Of a stretch of 34,150 bases of DNA, positions 1 through 10,553 are shown in pieces. How positions within the stretch are numbered: the first letter of the stretch is position 1; every line of letters starts with the position of its first letter. The notes under the pieces were generated by a model, which was not told the origin of the DNA, ran no database searches, and saw only the letters and a program-made list of their open reading frames with translations. Origin of the DNA: Hofstenia miamia (Eukaryota; Xenacoelomorpha; Acoela); the NCBI GenBank assembly GCA_004352715.1, contig SCFE01000057.1, positions 237,383 through 271,532 of the forward strand. The letters are read 5' to 3'. The translations under genes and the position numbers were made by a program.

Positions 1-718
1 GATTTGAAGGGTCTTTGTGCCAGTCACAAAACCGCACTTATGTTACGGTTAGGAGTTTTTTGATTCTTGCCTAGTCTGACTATTGATCAATACATGTATG
101 AAATAATTGATGCCTGAAACGACGGGATAGTAGACACTTAGGAATATATATATATATATTTAATAGTAGGAGACTTGACTATAATCGACCTGATAAATGA
201 CCTTACATGTAGTGTTATTAAATGTAAGTATAGGAAACTGCAATCTTATTATTTAAATTACTAAGCCAATAGTTTTACAGTAATGGCTATTTTAATATTA
301 TGTAAATGCAGTTAGTGTCAATGCCCGGTTGCTTTACTTAATCAAAACAACAAACACTTTACAAAATTGAGTTTAAGTCAGTTACAACTTGACTTGAGTG
401 CACACACTGAGTTAAGGTAAGGTCCCAGTTGAGCTGAGATGGTGCAGTGGATTCAATCAGTGTTCATGAAGGAGAGGAATTGTCTTGTGGAGATCAGCTT
501 TGGGCAGTAGCCCACTGAAGAACTGAAGAGGAAACATCACCCGGCTCCGTCACCTAAACAGTGATAGTCAATATTCAATTAACATAACTAGTTAACAAAA
601 AAACAAAGAGGAGAAGATTTACGGTTCACTAAATTAGTAACTCCTCACCCGCAATTTACAGAGTGATGATTATCAGCAATAATACACCGCGCAAATAGGC
701 CAGGTGGAGGATGTTACA
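1..718 (+). repeat. LTR-B fragment, 5' LTR-like, left end cut by the window
   Basis: This aligns by eye with the complete LTR-B copy at 15460-16175, sharing blocks such as TTAAATGTAAGT, GAGTTTAAGTCAGTTACA and GTTGAGCTGAGAT. It ends in ATGTTACA at 711-718, the counterpart of ATGCTACA in the complete copy. The next base starts TGGTGACTGTGAC, a primer-binding-site-like sequence. This copy therefore reads as the 5' LTR of a plus-oriented LTR retrotransposon whose first ~440 bp lie left of the window. A short TA microsatellite sits at about 145-159. Confidence 0.72.
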
Positions 719-908
719 TGGTGACTGTGACAACTAAGAACAACGTCAACGGAGAGGAAACAATGCAGTGATACTCTTTCAAAGACTCTGAAACAACTCA
801 AGGGAAAAGTGAAAAGGAAGCAACAGAGCAATGAATGGAAATACAAAGTCAGCAAAGGCAGAAAACTTCAATCGCAACAGGTGCAAACTGGACTCTTGAA
901 TCGTAACC
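719..908 (+). other. Primer binding site and short leader stub of the LTR-B element
   Basis: TGGTGACTGTGAC starts directly after the LTR end at 718, the position and TGG start expected for a retrotransposon primer binding site. Its first seven bases match the tRNA-Trp-type site, the rest does not, so I do not assign a tRNA. The purine-rich sequence to 908 has no open frame of note and stops at a single N (909), after which LTR-B sequence starts again. Internal coding sequence is absent. Confidence 0.5.
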
Positions 909-909
909 N

Positions 910-1418
910 ACTATAATCGACCTGATAAATGACCTTACATGTAGTGTTATTAAATGTAAGTATAGGAAACTGCAATCTTATTATTTAAATTACTAAGCCA
1001 ATAGTTTTACAGTAATGGCTATTTTAATATTATATAAATGCAGTTAGTGTCAATGCCTGGTTGTTTAAGTCAGTTGCAACTTGACTTGAGTGCACACACT
1101 GAGTTAGGATAGGGTACACATAATTAGTCCCAGTTGAGCTGAGATGGTGCAGTGGATTCAATCAGTGTTCATGAAGGAGAGGAACTGTCTTGTGGAGATT
1201 GGCTTCGGGCAGTAGCCCACAGAAGAACTGAAGAGGAAACGTCACCCGGCTCCGTCACCTAAACAGTGATAGTCAATATTCAATTAACGTAACTAGTTAA
1301 CGAGAAAGAGGAGAAGATTGATGGTTCACTAAAGTAGTAACTCCTCACCCGCAATTTATCAAGTGATAATTATTAGCAATAATACACGGAGCAAATAGGC
1401 CAGGTGGAGGATGTTACA
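910..1418 (+). repeat. Second LTR-B copy, partial
   Basis: This repeats 178-718 nearly base for base. It lacks about 40 bp of the first copy (the stretch around CAAAACAACAAACACTTTAC) and carries a few substitutions plus an ACACATAATTA insertion. It begins directly after the single N at 909 and ends in ATGTTACA at 1411-1418. It may be a real second LTR or a second allele or copy placed in tandem by the assembler. Confidence 0.7.
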
Positions 1419-2101
1419 ATATTGGCTTTAATAAACTAATCTAATATATATAGCAGCTTCCTATCCTACATCTAATAACTGATATATTCTTGGTCACATT
1501 ATCAGTTACATTATCAACATCAATTTGGATCTAGAATAATATAAATACAAATCCCTATGTTTGGCTTGCTAGCCTTTTTCTGAGTTTGTTATTTATAATA
1601 AATGTGAAATAATGATCAGTAGTCAGCTAAACAAAAATAAAAACCCCTATTTCTAACTTAAATGAACTTTCATGGCTTGGCACAATAAACCTAGAATCAT
1701 TCCCATGATGGATCCAAACCTTTACTAAACACAACTTATTTAGCTTGACATCATATTAAATAATCAAACTGTAATAAGAAATCAATGAAAGAAGTCTTAA
1801 GAAATTTCTTTATCAATTGTTACAATGAAATTGAATCTATTTATATTCACTTGAAAAAGTACCTGTAGATTTCAAATTTTAAATATACCATCTGCCAAGA
1901 TGGTATTTAGTCAAAATCATAATATCAACAAACACAAATTTGTTATTAATTATACTGTTGCTTCTTGGTTGCAATATACAAACTAATTTAAAATAATTCT
2001 AAATTTCATGATACATTTCTAATCATATCTAAATTCAATCTTAAGTTCTTTTTATTGACTTTCTTCTTTAGCAGCTTATATTTGTTTTGGATAATGCTAC
2101 A
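1419..2101 (-). repeat. LTR-B fragment in inverted orientation
   Basis: The sequence is the reverse complement of the first ~700 bp of LTR-B. It starts mid-LTR (ATTGGCTTTAATAAAC matches the complement of the 260-280 region) and runs to ATGCTACA at 2094-2101, the complement of the LTR start TGTAGCAT. It parallels the other inverted copy, which ends at 21999. On the minus strand the bases just before the LTR start read GAAAAGAGGTAT, compatible with a polypurine tract, so this could be a 3' LTR of a minus-oriented element. It abuts the opposite-facing copy at 1418/1419 with no spacer. Confidence 0.65.
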
Positions 2102-3845
2102 ATACCTCTTTTCAAGTTTTTTCTACATGGTTAATTTAGGTTTCATTATTCAACATTAGTAGTTGTAATTCATCTCTAAGGTTGTCAATTTCCATTTGTT
2201 TTGTTTTCTTCTTGTAACCTGATGTTTTCTTCATGCATTTGGCAATTAATTGTTGCCATTTTGCAATTTTGATTTTCATTTCATTATTTGTGACAGCATT
2301 TTTATTTACCTTTGGAATACATTTCTCTGTTATGTAAGTCTGGCTCTCATATTGTCTTTCATTTCATTTAGGATTTTTCCTTTCCAACATTTGTCAATTT
2401 TATTTGTAAGACATTGCAGTTTTTTCACTTACTGTTACCTTGTTTTCAGTGTTGACTGTTGACAGAATCATTTCTGCTGGGTATGCTTCACTTTTGGGAG
2501 ATGATAACACTTCATGTGTTTGGGAGTTTTTTTAGTTTGTGGTCTCTTAGTTTTAGACCTTGTTCTGTTTTTCTTTCTGGAATATACCATTATTTTCATT
2601 TCACTTTTCACTGTGAGTAGTGTTTGGGTTTTTCCTACTTGACTATATTGTTCTCTTGTAGCTCTGTAAGTATGACTTTTTTGTGTTTGCCTAGTTTGCA
2701 ATCAGTAACAAGATACTTATTTTGTTTAGTTTGAGAAGAAACAACTATCTTGACTCATACTGTGTTTGCTAGTTTTTCATTTCAGGGGAGCTTGTACTTG
2801 ATGAAAACTACACTTTTTTACATCAAATCAATTGCAGTCTTTTTCTTTTCTCTGGAAATCACTTTTGACAAGAAGTTCACCTTGTTAAATCAATTAAATC
2901 ATAATTTGTTCCTTTTCTTTTTCTGGGAAGAAATCCATCTTAACCCAGGGTTTGAATTATTTGAGTTACAGCTTATCAGGTGCCTGTCACAGTTGCCATG
3001 TAGAATTTGTACAAAGAGATTTATAGAAATATTTTGGTAAAGCTATGACAATTTCCATTATTCATTCTGTTAACCAACTGTACAATTCCTTTTAGTCCAG
3101 CTTTCCATTTGTACCAAGTTAAGGTATTACTAACAACTTGTTTAGATCAAAAGCAGCAAGATGTTATCAGGGTCAGACCCTGAAGTAAAGCACTGCAGCT
3201 CAGGAGGAACATGGAGTGGTAAGGCATCACCAGTTACCATGGAAATGATTGTGACTCACAGGCAAAGCCCATTGTGTGGAAAGTGTCTCAGTGATTGTGT
3301 GTTGTAAATCCCTAGTAATTTAGTGTATTGATTGTTTTTGCTATTACTGATAATTGCAATAGATGAAAGTTAACCACCATTCTGCATTAGCTTGTTATTA
3401 ACCCTACATATAAATAGATATAACTAAGCCCTTAATACAATTGAACAATCAATACAGTCAGCAGAAGGAGGAGACTTAACAGTTGTAATTGAAGGTCATT
3501 TATAAAGCTGTTGAACATGAGAGGTACAAGCAACAACATATAATATAATTCAGGGCTTATAGGCACCTCATATGTATAATAAGTCTTATTATTACACTGT
3601 AATAATTTGGATCTAAAAAGGGTTAGCCTAAATGTAGCTATCCAGCTATTACCATGCTGTTAATGAACTTTTAATGAATTTTGTCAATGTGAAAGTAGCA
3701 ATGACTCATTCATCCACCTTTTGTTTACATACTAACATGGTTAGAAGAAAACAAGGTGAATTAAACACACTGGAATGATTCATTGCTACTTTTTCATTGT
3801 CATCTTTTAGTTTGTTCAGCCAATTCTGTTAATATTTTTCAACAA
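2102..3845. other. AT-rich spacer, no recognisable gene
   Basis: No family was recognised on either strand. On the minus strand, about 2120-2700 gives a lysine- and arginine-rich translation with stops and one open stretch of 77 codons (2468-2701). This could be decayed internal sequence of the LTR-B element whose LTR ends at 2101, but nothing diagnostic is visible. About 3150-3300 is slightly GC-richer and unassigned. No CpG was found in the whole stretch. Confidence 0.4.
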
Positions 3846-4256
3846 ATGGATCACAAGTACTTATGCAAATATCAACATGACTTGTTCTGTTATGTATGTG
3901 GGGAATATATTAAAATCAGAAATTCTACCAAGCACAAAAGTACACATGGTGATACAATCTTGTCTAAAGCATACAAAGCATATTTTCAAATAGAAATGTT
4001 CCAGGATTTGGGAAAAGGCTTTACTCCTGAAGTTGTGTGTAATGTGTGCTATGTCAATCTATATAAATAGTTTAAAGGCAAATTGAGCAAGTTGAAATTT
4101 GCTATACCAATGATTTGGTGTTATCCAACCAACCATGAATCAGATTGATTTTTTTGTGTGGTAGATATGCCAACACAAGAACTTAAAAGCAATTTTGAAA
4201 TTATTTACCCAGATGTTGCATCTGCTATCAGACCTCAGTTTCATTGTGAATCTTAA
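3846..4256 (+). pseudogene. 5' part of a split CYVCG/DCYFC-family gene
   Basis: The frame starts at ATG 3846 (MDHKYLC...). It holds CYVCGEY near residue 17, a second Cys pair (VCNVC), then segments corresponding to the family motifs FGVPMxWREPxxH, DCYFC and YPxxxSAxRP: here IPMIWCYPTNHESD, an FFC, and YPDVASAIRP. This layout belongs to a multicopy, uncharacterised Cys-rich protein family that I know from arthropods and cnidarians; its function is not established. The copy is broken. TAG stands at 4068 where the family has Trp, TGA replaces the first Cys of DCYFC, and TAA follows at 4254. Fourteen bases later the gypsy A 3' LTR begins, and the gene continues beyond that element at 17589. Family placement is from remembered motifs; its enzymatic role, if any, is unknown. 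Confidence 0.7.
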
Positions 4257-4269
4257 CCTTTACTCATAT

Positions 4270-5227
4270 TATAGAATCACAGGGGAGCTCTGGCTACTCT
4301 AATGGTACTGAGAAATTCAAAGGTTTCAATCAAAGGTTGCAGAGGCTACCATTGTAGAGAGTGACCCCCATTCTAACAAAAGAGAGAACATTGGTAGTTC
4401 ACTGATTCAATAAAGAAAAACAGAAACTATCCACCAAGACCAAGAATATATTTCCAGCAACATCCAATTCACATGGCATCAGGCCAAAACCATATCCAGG
4501 AAGCCATCCTTACTCACCAAGGTGCTAATTCTGTGTCTCAAGTATAAAATTTCTAGCTCAAATAAACAATTTAGATCAGTGTTCTATTATCTCAGCTCAT
4601 GTAAATAATAAAACAAAAGGCATGTAGTTACCATGCATTCCCATTCACCAATGGCTTGATATGCTTGCAGTGTGTTATTTAAGTGAATGTATGAAAATGA
4701 GTTACTCCCTACATGTACATGTAGCCATAACTTAAAGTGACCACAATTTGGGCTGCCATCTGTTAAGGAGCTAGTTGTTGCCCCAGACACAGCAGAGTAA
4801 CTCCCAAATCATCACTAGATCTTAAGCAAAAATTATTAAGGTAAAATACATAATGAATCTAAAAGGGGTTAGCAAAGTTAATAAAATTCAAAAAGCAAAC
4901 AAAGTTGAAGTGGGAATAAATTTTATTGTGTATTAGCTACAAGCTTCTCACATATTTATAACAATTTCTTGAATTATTACCTGGTACATGTTTACAAAAC
5001 TTCACATGAATTCCCTTGGAAAATTAAATGAGCAATAATACATCAGATTGAATTGAGGAGACAAATAATAAATTGATCAAAATACTGCACTCAAAAATAA
5101 GAGGAATTAATATTGATAAATTGATAGCATCAAATCAATATGTCATTAAGACATAACACCAAATTAGGTGTACCAGATAATCAAAGTAATAAAATGAATC
5201 AAAATAGGGGCCCAGGGTGACTCTACA
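4270..5227 (-). repeat. Gypsy A 3' LTR
   Basis: This matches 16686-17582 over almost its whole length, for example GCTACTCTAATGGTACTGAG at the left and TGACTCTACA at the right end. In element orientation it starts TGTAGAGTCA. The far end, expected TGTCGAATC on the plus strand, here reads TATAGAATC, so the terminal CA has decayed. It contains a perfect 16-bp palindrome at 4709-4724. The 4638-4754 stretch is missing or replaced in the other LTR, where an N lies. Confidence 0.85.
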
Positions 5228-5228
5228 T

Positions 5229-5242
5229 ACTGCCTCCCCATT
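5229..5242 (-). promoter_or_regulatory. Gypsy A polypurine tract
   Basis: On the minus strand AATGGGGAGGCAGT lies immediately before the 3' LTR start TGTAGAGTCA. A purine run ending at the LTR is the expected primer site for plus-strand DNA synthesis, and it fixes the 3' LTR boundary at 5227. Confidence 0.65.
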
Positions 5243-5732
5243 GCATGGTTAAGTTTGCAGTAGGAGTTGGACAGTGGGACACAACAATAATTTTTGTGTT
5301 TCCTCCACCATTTCAACAGCTAGGACATTGTCCCAGGAAAAGACTTCAGTGTATTTGGGTTTCTCTCTGTGTGATGGCTTCATTGCAGAGACAGAAAAAT
5401 TCAATTTCAGGCAGGCAGGAGCTAATAAGACAGTTTCTTCTCAAGTTGTTGAGCCTCCTTGTAAAAGTGTCATAAAAGTGTTCATATAGCTAAAGGCCTT
5501 TCAAAGTGATCATGAGTGTCATGAGCACATTGGTGTCAGAAGTTTGAGTGTCTTCTGTGCTGATCCAGGTATTTGGTCACAAGTGTGTAAACACCTCTCA
5601 CAGTGATCCCATCCAAGTAGCATGGTCCATAAAAAGGGAACAATACTCATTGACTTGTTGGAGCAACATTTCTTCTGGGTCATTTGTCTTGGCTTGTAGC
5701 ATTGTGATAATTTCAATCTATTTGGTAACATC

Positions 5733-6128
5733 CTAATAGTGTGTTAGGGTTTCTACATTATTTATCCACATCATGTCACCTGAAGCTTGGAACAAAAAGG
5801 GGCTGTGTGGATCTAAAGTTGTGATTTTACTGTGAATTCTCTGTAGTTGGGTTGATATAGACTGCCCTTTCTGGAAAATGTCTTTAATAGTTAGCTTCCC
5901 GTCAATGTAAACATGCTCAGGATTTCCACCTTCTATTAGAGTGTCCTGTGTCTCCTTATACTCCTTTGTTTGCATAGCTTTTGGGATCTCAGCTGTGGTG
6001 GACACATAATTGATTTTATCAGAGAGGTGGGCCAACACTTTCTTGCGTCCTCTTTTCACTCTCCAGGCTGGTAGTATTAATGGTGTCATGAGGCATGGTG
6101 GAGGTATGCAGAGTAAGTTGTTCTTCAC
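5733..6128 (-). pseudogene. Fragment of the gypsy A third gene with a furin-like RVKR site
   Basis: A 131-codon open stretch without an ATG at its start lies on the minus strand. Around residues 23-26 (6051-6062) it reads RVKR followed by GRKK, a furin-type basic cleavage pattern. After it come about 100 residues with spaced hydrophobics that could form amphipathic helices. Envelope proteins of insect errantiviruses have a basic cleavage site in a comparable context, so an env-like origin is possible. The residues after the site are charged, not the hydrophobic fusion peptide expected, which argues against a direct match. Product unknown; broken on both sides by stops. Confidence 0.3.
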
Positions 6129-6915
6129 AGCATTTGTCTTGACTTGTTCAAACTCAATTTTTTCTTAAGAGTAGCTGTTCTAATTGTAACAGGGTAGTTG
6201 ATCTTGGCTTCTTTAATTGTATTGCAGAACATACTTCTTAGCCTATGTTTGCAAAGCTTGGAAATTTGTGTATTGGAAATGCAGAGTTGAGATGTAGTGC
6301 ATTCTATGTCCAAGGCTATTTGTCACCCAGGCAATTGTAGAAGCACTAGTTCTTCCTTTGTGAACATTTTGATGAGGCACTACTTCATGAGACCTAGTAT
6401 GTCATTGTCTTGGTTGCTCTTGATAATACTCTCCTGGAAAGTGCTCAATAGTAAGGATGTGCTTGTCCTCAGTGATAGACCAATCAGGCATAGGTATTGG
6501 CAAGGCTGCAGCAAAAGAGAACTTCTGTAGGTTAACAGCCTCATTTAGGGCCTTAGTGCCTGGTAAAACTTCAATGGCTAAAGAGGATAATAACTCTTCC
6601 TCTCAGTAAAACTGCTCTGGTGAGTGCATTGTTTGTTCTATTAAGGTAAGTGCAATGATTTCACTGTCTTTTGCAACATGCCTCCTGGTCTTAGCAATCT
6701 TGTTGTAGCCACTTTCAGGATAGTTCATCTTCTTGAGATTAAAGATAATTTCAGGTTTGTGTGCACATTGTGGTTTTTGACCAGCTCTAGAAACTGCTGT
6801 GTAGACCCAGGCTCTTCTCAAATGAGGTGGCTAGTGCACAGTGGGGTGTACTCAGAGTCAAGGGCTTGAAACTCAGTAGTGGCTCCCCAGATATACTTCT
6901 TTAATGTGTCCAAAA

Positions 6916-7171
6916 AATGTTAAGATCAGTGAATGCAACACTGAGATAGTTTACAATCATCTGTGGCAGTAGGTGCCCTAGTGGACTGCTAATCCCTATT
7001 AATCATGTGTAAAATTTCTTGCTCCATAGCTCTTTTTGACTTCAATGTTAAGATCAGTGAATGCAACACTGAGATAGTTTACAATCATCTGTGGCAGTAG
7101 GTGCCCTAGTGGACTGCTAATCCCTATTAATCATGTGTAAAATTTCTTGCTCCATAGCTCTTTTTGACTTC
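6916..7171. repeat. Exact 128-bp tandem duplication
   Basis: Positions 6916-7043 and 7044-7171 are identical, both starting AATGTTAAGATCAGTG and ending TTTTTGACTTC. The match stops exactly at the unit boundaries on both sides. 128 is not a multiple of three, so the duplication shifts the reading frame of the third gene region. An identical unit length occurs beside the gap at 32461, so an assembly origin is likely. Confidence 0.9.
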
Positions 7172-7459
7172 CCATGGGACGCTGGTAGGGGGCATGAGGG
7201 AGCAGCCAGCTCTTGACATTCCAAGCTGTGGGACAAATTGCTAGCTCATGGGTACACTGTTTTGCTAGTTGCTCTCAGGTGGTTCAGTCAAGAGGCAATT
7301 GAATTTGGGATTGTTGGTGAGGAAGATAGATAAGATCCAAATGGCTCTATGTGACTGAATGGCTGGAGTAAATTTCTCTGAGAATAACTTTTCAGCAAAG
7401 TTGTGCCAGCCCTGAGAAAGGTATAAGATGTGTAGGTCCATGAGGAGCCTCTCCACTGA

Positions 7460-7783
7460 TCAAGTGTACTGTGAGTTGGGACTGTGAATCTTAATCATTG
7501 GCCACACATTTTCAGGGCATTGGTCTGCCTTAGGCAATGCACAGATTTCATTGATTTCAGCAAGTGTGGTGGTGCTCTGGAAGAAAGCAAAGCTAACGTG
7601 GATAATGGTAACTGAGGCTAGGCTGGGCAAGTTGATGTTGATGGACTTGAGAGTCTGAGTATGAACAGTGGCATCAATGATAAGCCTCATGTCTACACCA
7701 AGGCAGTGTGTGGGAATCTTCTTGCATAGCAAGAGATCAGTGTAAATCAACTTAGTGATTGAGATGATGTTAGTGTGGTACAT
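7460..7783 (-). pseudogene. Unrecognised open stretch in the gypsy A third gene region
   Basis: A 107-codon open stretch with sensible composition contains CKKIPTHC and later CALPKADQC, giving four cysteines that could pair in an extracellular domain. The same reading continues towards the 5' side through a single stop near 7810, suggesting it was once longer. I do not recognise the family. It sits between the 204-codon stretch (7979-8593) and the RVKR-containing stretch, in the same strand and order, so all three probably belonged to one gene. Confidence 0.3.
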
Positions 7784-7978
7784 GCTAATGGGCTGATAGT
7801 AGTTGTTTTACAGGATTGTGAAGTTTTCCATCCAGAAGTGGAGATTCTCAACTTGCTCAGGTATTTCATCCTGGTACTCCTCCTTGAGGAACATAAAAAG
7901 GCAAATGTTCTCAACTTTAGCAAGCTGGTAAGCAATCTCAATCTTCTCCATGATTTTTGTTTGGTTTACCTCACCTAC

Positions 7979-8593
7979 TCACAGGAAATAAAGGATAATG
8001 AGGTTCTCAAAATCGATATTGACACACTCAAATTTCTGTATTGACTTCTTGCTGTTGAGGAGCTGGCACAAGGGGAAGGCTGAAGTCCTTGTCAAACATG
8101 GTATGCATGGTACTCTCCAATAGGGTCTCTTTAATCTGCCATGCATTTTTGAGTCATAGCAAATAATCATATTGTTCTTGGGCCTGTGCTCAGCATTGAT
8201 AACAAATGGAATGATGTTGATGGAGCAGGTTAATGATTTGGTGTTGTAGGTACATCTCAACTTATTCTCCATCTCTTCAGACAAGTTATCTTGGACAAAA
8301 CTAACAGCTTTAGGGGTTGCTATAAAATACAAGTGAAGTACCTTGTCTCCAACTTTAGACGTTTTTCTTTGCCTTTCTTCTGTCTTTTTTGAATGTACAC
8401 TAGTGGAAGCATGTGATGAAGAACTGGGACTAGAGAGGGCTTTCAAGTCACTATGGGATGATTGGGTATTGATAGCACTAACATTAGCAAAAGGCACTCT
8501 TAACTTACTTGACTCCTCAGGTTCCTGCAGAGAGTGTTGTCTCCCTGCATAGTCATCTGAGGTACACTCCCAAGGAGAGTGTTGTCTCCCCAA
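7979..8593 (-). pseudogene. 204-codon open stretch after integrase, first part of the third gene region
   Basis: The longest open frame after pol. The first ~75 residues are Ser/Glu-rich and low complexity, with GRQHS occurring twice 15 residues apart (DNA repeat 8530-8545 and 8575-8590). The rest looks folded and contains two Cys pairs (CTYNTKSLTC; CIPCLT). There is no ATG at its start, so it may once have been joined to upstream pol sequence by splicing or frameshift, as for other retroelement third genes. I recognise no homologue. It is separated from the end of the integrase C-terminal region (8837) by about 250 bases containing stops. Confidence 0.35.
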
Positions 8594-8836
8594 GTAGTGG
8601 TGCAGTCTGCTATCAGAGTCCTCAGCATGTGATCTCCCTTGTTTCCGTGAAGTGCCTTTATCTGCTCAGTGCAGGGATGCTTCTTATCTCCTCACTTCAT
8701 CTCTTGGGTTGGGTTGTTGTCACACACGTCTTCTGGTGGGCAGTTGGTTCTCAGTTCATTTCATCTATTCAGCTTGGTTACTAAACATAGAGATTAAATT
8801 AAGTTCCCAATCTTGGGTATTTAAATGATCTAAATA

Positions 8837-9524
8837 TTATTGGTCTCTAACTCTATGTCTAGGCAAAATACAAGTAGCATTAATGTTGCTACTATTACTA
8901 AGGTTACTATCATATTCAACCTCAGTGAGGTCGTCTTCCTCACATTCAGTGAGGTTATCATAAGTCTCAACTTCATTTACTCCGTCATCAACAAGTGAAA
9001 ACTCACTATTAGGTTTGATGACAGCATTATCAATGTCCTTAACAGTGTGCTTGAGTTGTTGAAAGTGAGTGACTCTCCCATTATTTAATAAGTACTTGTA
9101 GTGATTTAACACTTTAGTTAAAACAAATGGACCTTGCCAATTAGTGGCAAGTTTTCATACTTGATTAGTATTGGTGACTTGGCAAGGGAAATAGGCAAAG
9201 ACCTTGTCACCTTGTTTTTGAGGCTCACCATATAATTTACAATTAAAGTTTCACCACTGGCAGACAGCTGATTGATTGGTATTCCAACAGATAGTGAGGT
9301 GCACTTCTTGAAGTTCATGCCACATGTGGTTTACAAAATTCTGCAAAGTAGGTTCATTATAATCTGGGAACATAATAGAGAGAGAGGTGTACTTGCTTTG
9401 TGACCAAACATTGCCTTGAAGGGGCTGAACTTTGTTGTGGAATGGACTTTGGTGTTATAAAAATACTCCACAGCCTTGATGACTCTCTTCCAGTTCTGAC
9501 CTGCTGCTCAGGCAAGGGGGCGAC
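8837..9524 (-). pseudogene. Gypsy A integrase C-terminal region with GPY/F-like module
   Basis: Downstream of the integrase core in element orientation, the minus strand reads a decayed C-terminal domain. A GDKVFAYFP stretch is followed by NWQGPFVLTKVLNHYKYLL (about 9080-9150) and then HFQQLKHT. This corresponds to the GPY/F module found at the end of many Ty3/gypsy integrases, which contributes to multimerisation and DNA binding. After it comes an acidic tail (TECEEDDLTEVEYDS) ending at the stop near 8837. At least one frame break (near 9118) and several stops separate these pieces, so no functional product is possible. Confidence 0.65.
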
Positions 9525-9848
9525 TCAGATTAACTTGATGACAGTGCAGTTAAGCATTTCTATGACGCCCTTCAACTGTGGGTGGTACACAGTAGTAAAT
9601 TTGTGAAGAATTTTGAGCTCTTTGGTAAGGGTCTCCATAATGTGGTTGTCTAACTGGGGACCACAATCAGATACTAGACATTCCATGGGCCCAAGCTTAA
9701 GCATCCATTCTTTAACTATTTTTTCTCTGATAACCTTAGCAGTGGCACCATTGAAGGGGATGAGTTGGGCGTATTTAGTGAAGTGATCAATTAGTACCAA
9801 GAGGTACTGATATCCCTCATCATTATGTGAGGGTTTCTCCAGGTCCAT
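9525..9848 (-). pseudogene. Gypsy A integrase catalytic core
   Basis: This is the DDE integrase core that inserts element cDNA into the genome. The order of motifs is right: MDL at the start (first Asp), YLLVLIDHFTKYAQLIPF, then SDCGPQLD (second Asp), then HPQLKGVIEMLN (Glu). All three catalytic acidic residues are still present. The usual Arg in SDRG is Cys here, which fits CGT/CGC to TGT/TGC decay at a CpG. The preceding HHCC zinc-binding region (about 9900-10130) is broken by stops. The frame closes after the Glu motif, so the core is separated from its C-terminal domain. Confidence 0.8.
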
Positions 9849-10135
9849 GTGGACGACTTTGTTTGTGCATTCAGCAGCTCAGCCCTTTGTTCTGGAAAGT
9901 GCCCAGCCCCTTGGAGCAGGCAGCTCATGCACTTATCAATGACATCTTGAATGGCAGCTCAGATACTGATTGTAATGTATCTAGCATTGGATTTATGTTC
10001 AGTTTGGATAATGCCTAAATATCCTCTCTCATGAATTTTACAGACCAAGTCCCTCCAGAAGTACTTGGGGACAGCTAGTCAGTTGTTCCAACTCTTGGTA
10101 TTTAGTAAGCCAGTGTCTGCCTGCCTCCAGTTGTA

Positions 10136-10486
10136 TCACCAGAAATAACAATTGGCCATGGGACTAAGAGTGTAGTTTGCATTCTTCAATTTCACAATGA
10201 TCTCAGATAGCACATTGTCATGTTGCTGATGTGATAGGATTTCACCTTCAATGATTTTGTCTTTGACAAGAACCAGAAGGATAGCTTTTCCATGGTGATC
10301 AGCACTTATTTCAGGAAGGCATTCATACTCATTAAGAGGAATGAATCTGAAGGGCGTCTTCTCACCTGGCAGATTCTTGAGGTCATGCTTGTAACTGGGG
10401 AGTGTGGTCCAGTAATCTGTATTGATTTGTAGTCTCCCCAGACAATGTTGAATAGAAAAAGTAAAATCATTCAGATATTTGATCAA
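10136..10486 (-). pseudogene. Gypsy A RNase H end and linker to integrase
   Basis: The open stretch starts with IKYLNDFTFSIQHCLGRL, matching the region after RNase H in gypsy pol (usually ...DFNFxIxHRPGxxNxxADxLSR). The linker to the integrase zinc-binding domain follows. It directly continues 10554-11318 after a TGA stop and a short stretch reading TDNSVLAWL, where the RNase H third-site TDH motif would be. So the His of that motif has also changed. Product: linker of a dead polyprotein. Confidence 0.6.
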
Positions 10487-10553
10487 GCAGGCAACTATGT
10501 TGCATCTGTACCTGGAAAATATTTTTGAGCCAAGCTAGCACAGAATTGTCAGT

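Larger units (their letters stand above)
5243..8836 (-). other. Extra ~3.6 kb between pol and the 3' LTR of gypsy A
   Basis: Ty3/gypsy elements without a third gene normally have little between integrase and the polypurine tract. Here 3.6 kb remain, with several coherent minus-strand open stretches (7979-8593, 7460-7783, 6603-6821, 6125-6313, 5733-6128, 5519-5731) separated by stops and frame breaks. Base composition matches the gag-pol region. The position is that of an env-like gene, but I recognise no homologue. No convincing signal peptide or C-terminal membrane anchor is visible near the LTR. A 128-bp exact tandem duplication at 6916-7171 adds a frame break that may not be real. I treat it as a decayed third gene of unknown product. 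Confidence 0.5.

Noticed and set aside
673-855. 60-codon minus-strand open stretch
   Set aside because: It crosses the LTR-B end and primer site; no homology, and it is antisense to the element.
2750-3040. 96-codon plus-strand open stretch rich in Phe and Leu
   Set aside because: Composition reflects T-rich DNA; no homology recognised.
5245-5489. Two overlapping plus-strand open stretches next to the gypsy A 3' LTR
   Set aside because: No homology; they lie antisense to the end of the third gene region and the polypurine tract.
7747-7941. 64-codon Ser/Thr-rich minus-strand frame
   Set aside because: Another minus-strand frame here reads more protein-like and continues into 7460-7783, so this is a shadow.
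8343-8784. Plus-strand open stretches with hydrophobic segments
   Set aside because: Antisense shadows of the minus-strand third gene region and the spacer between it and integrase.
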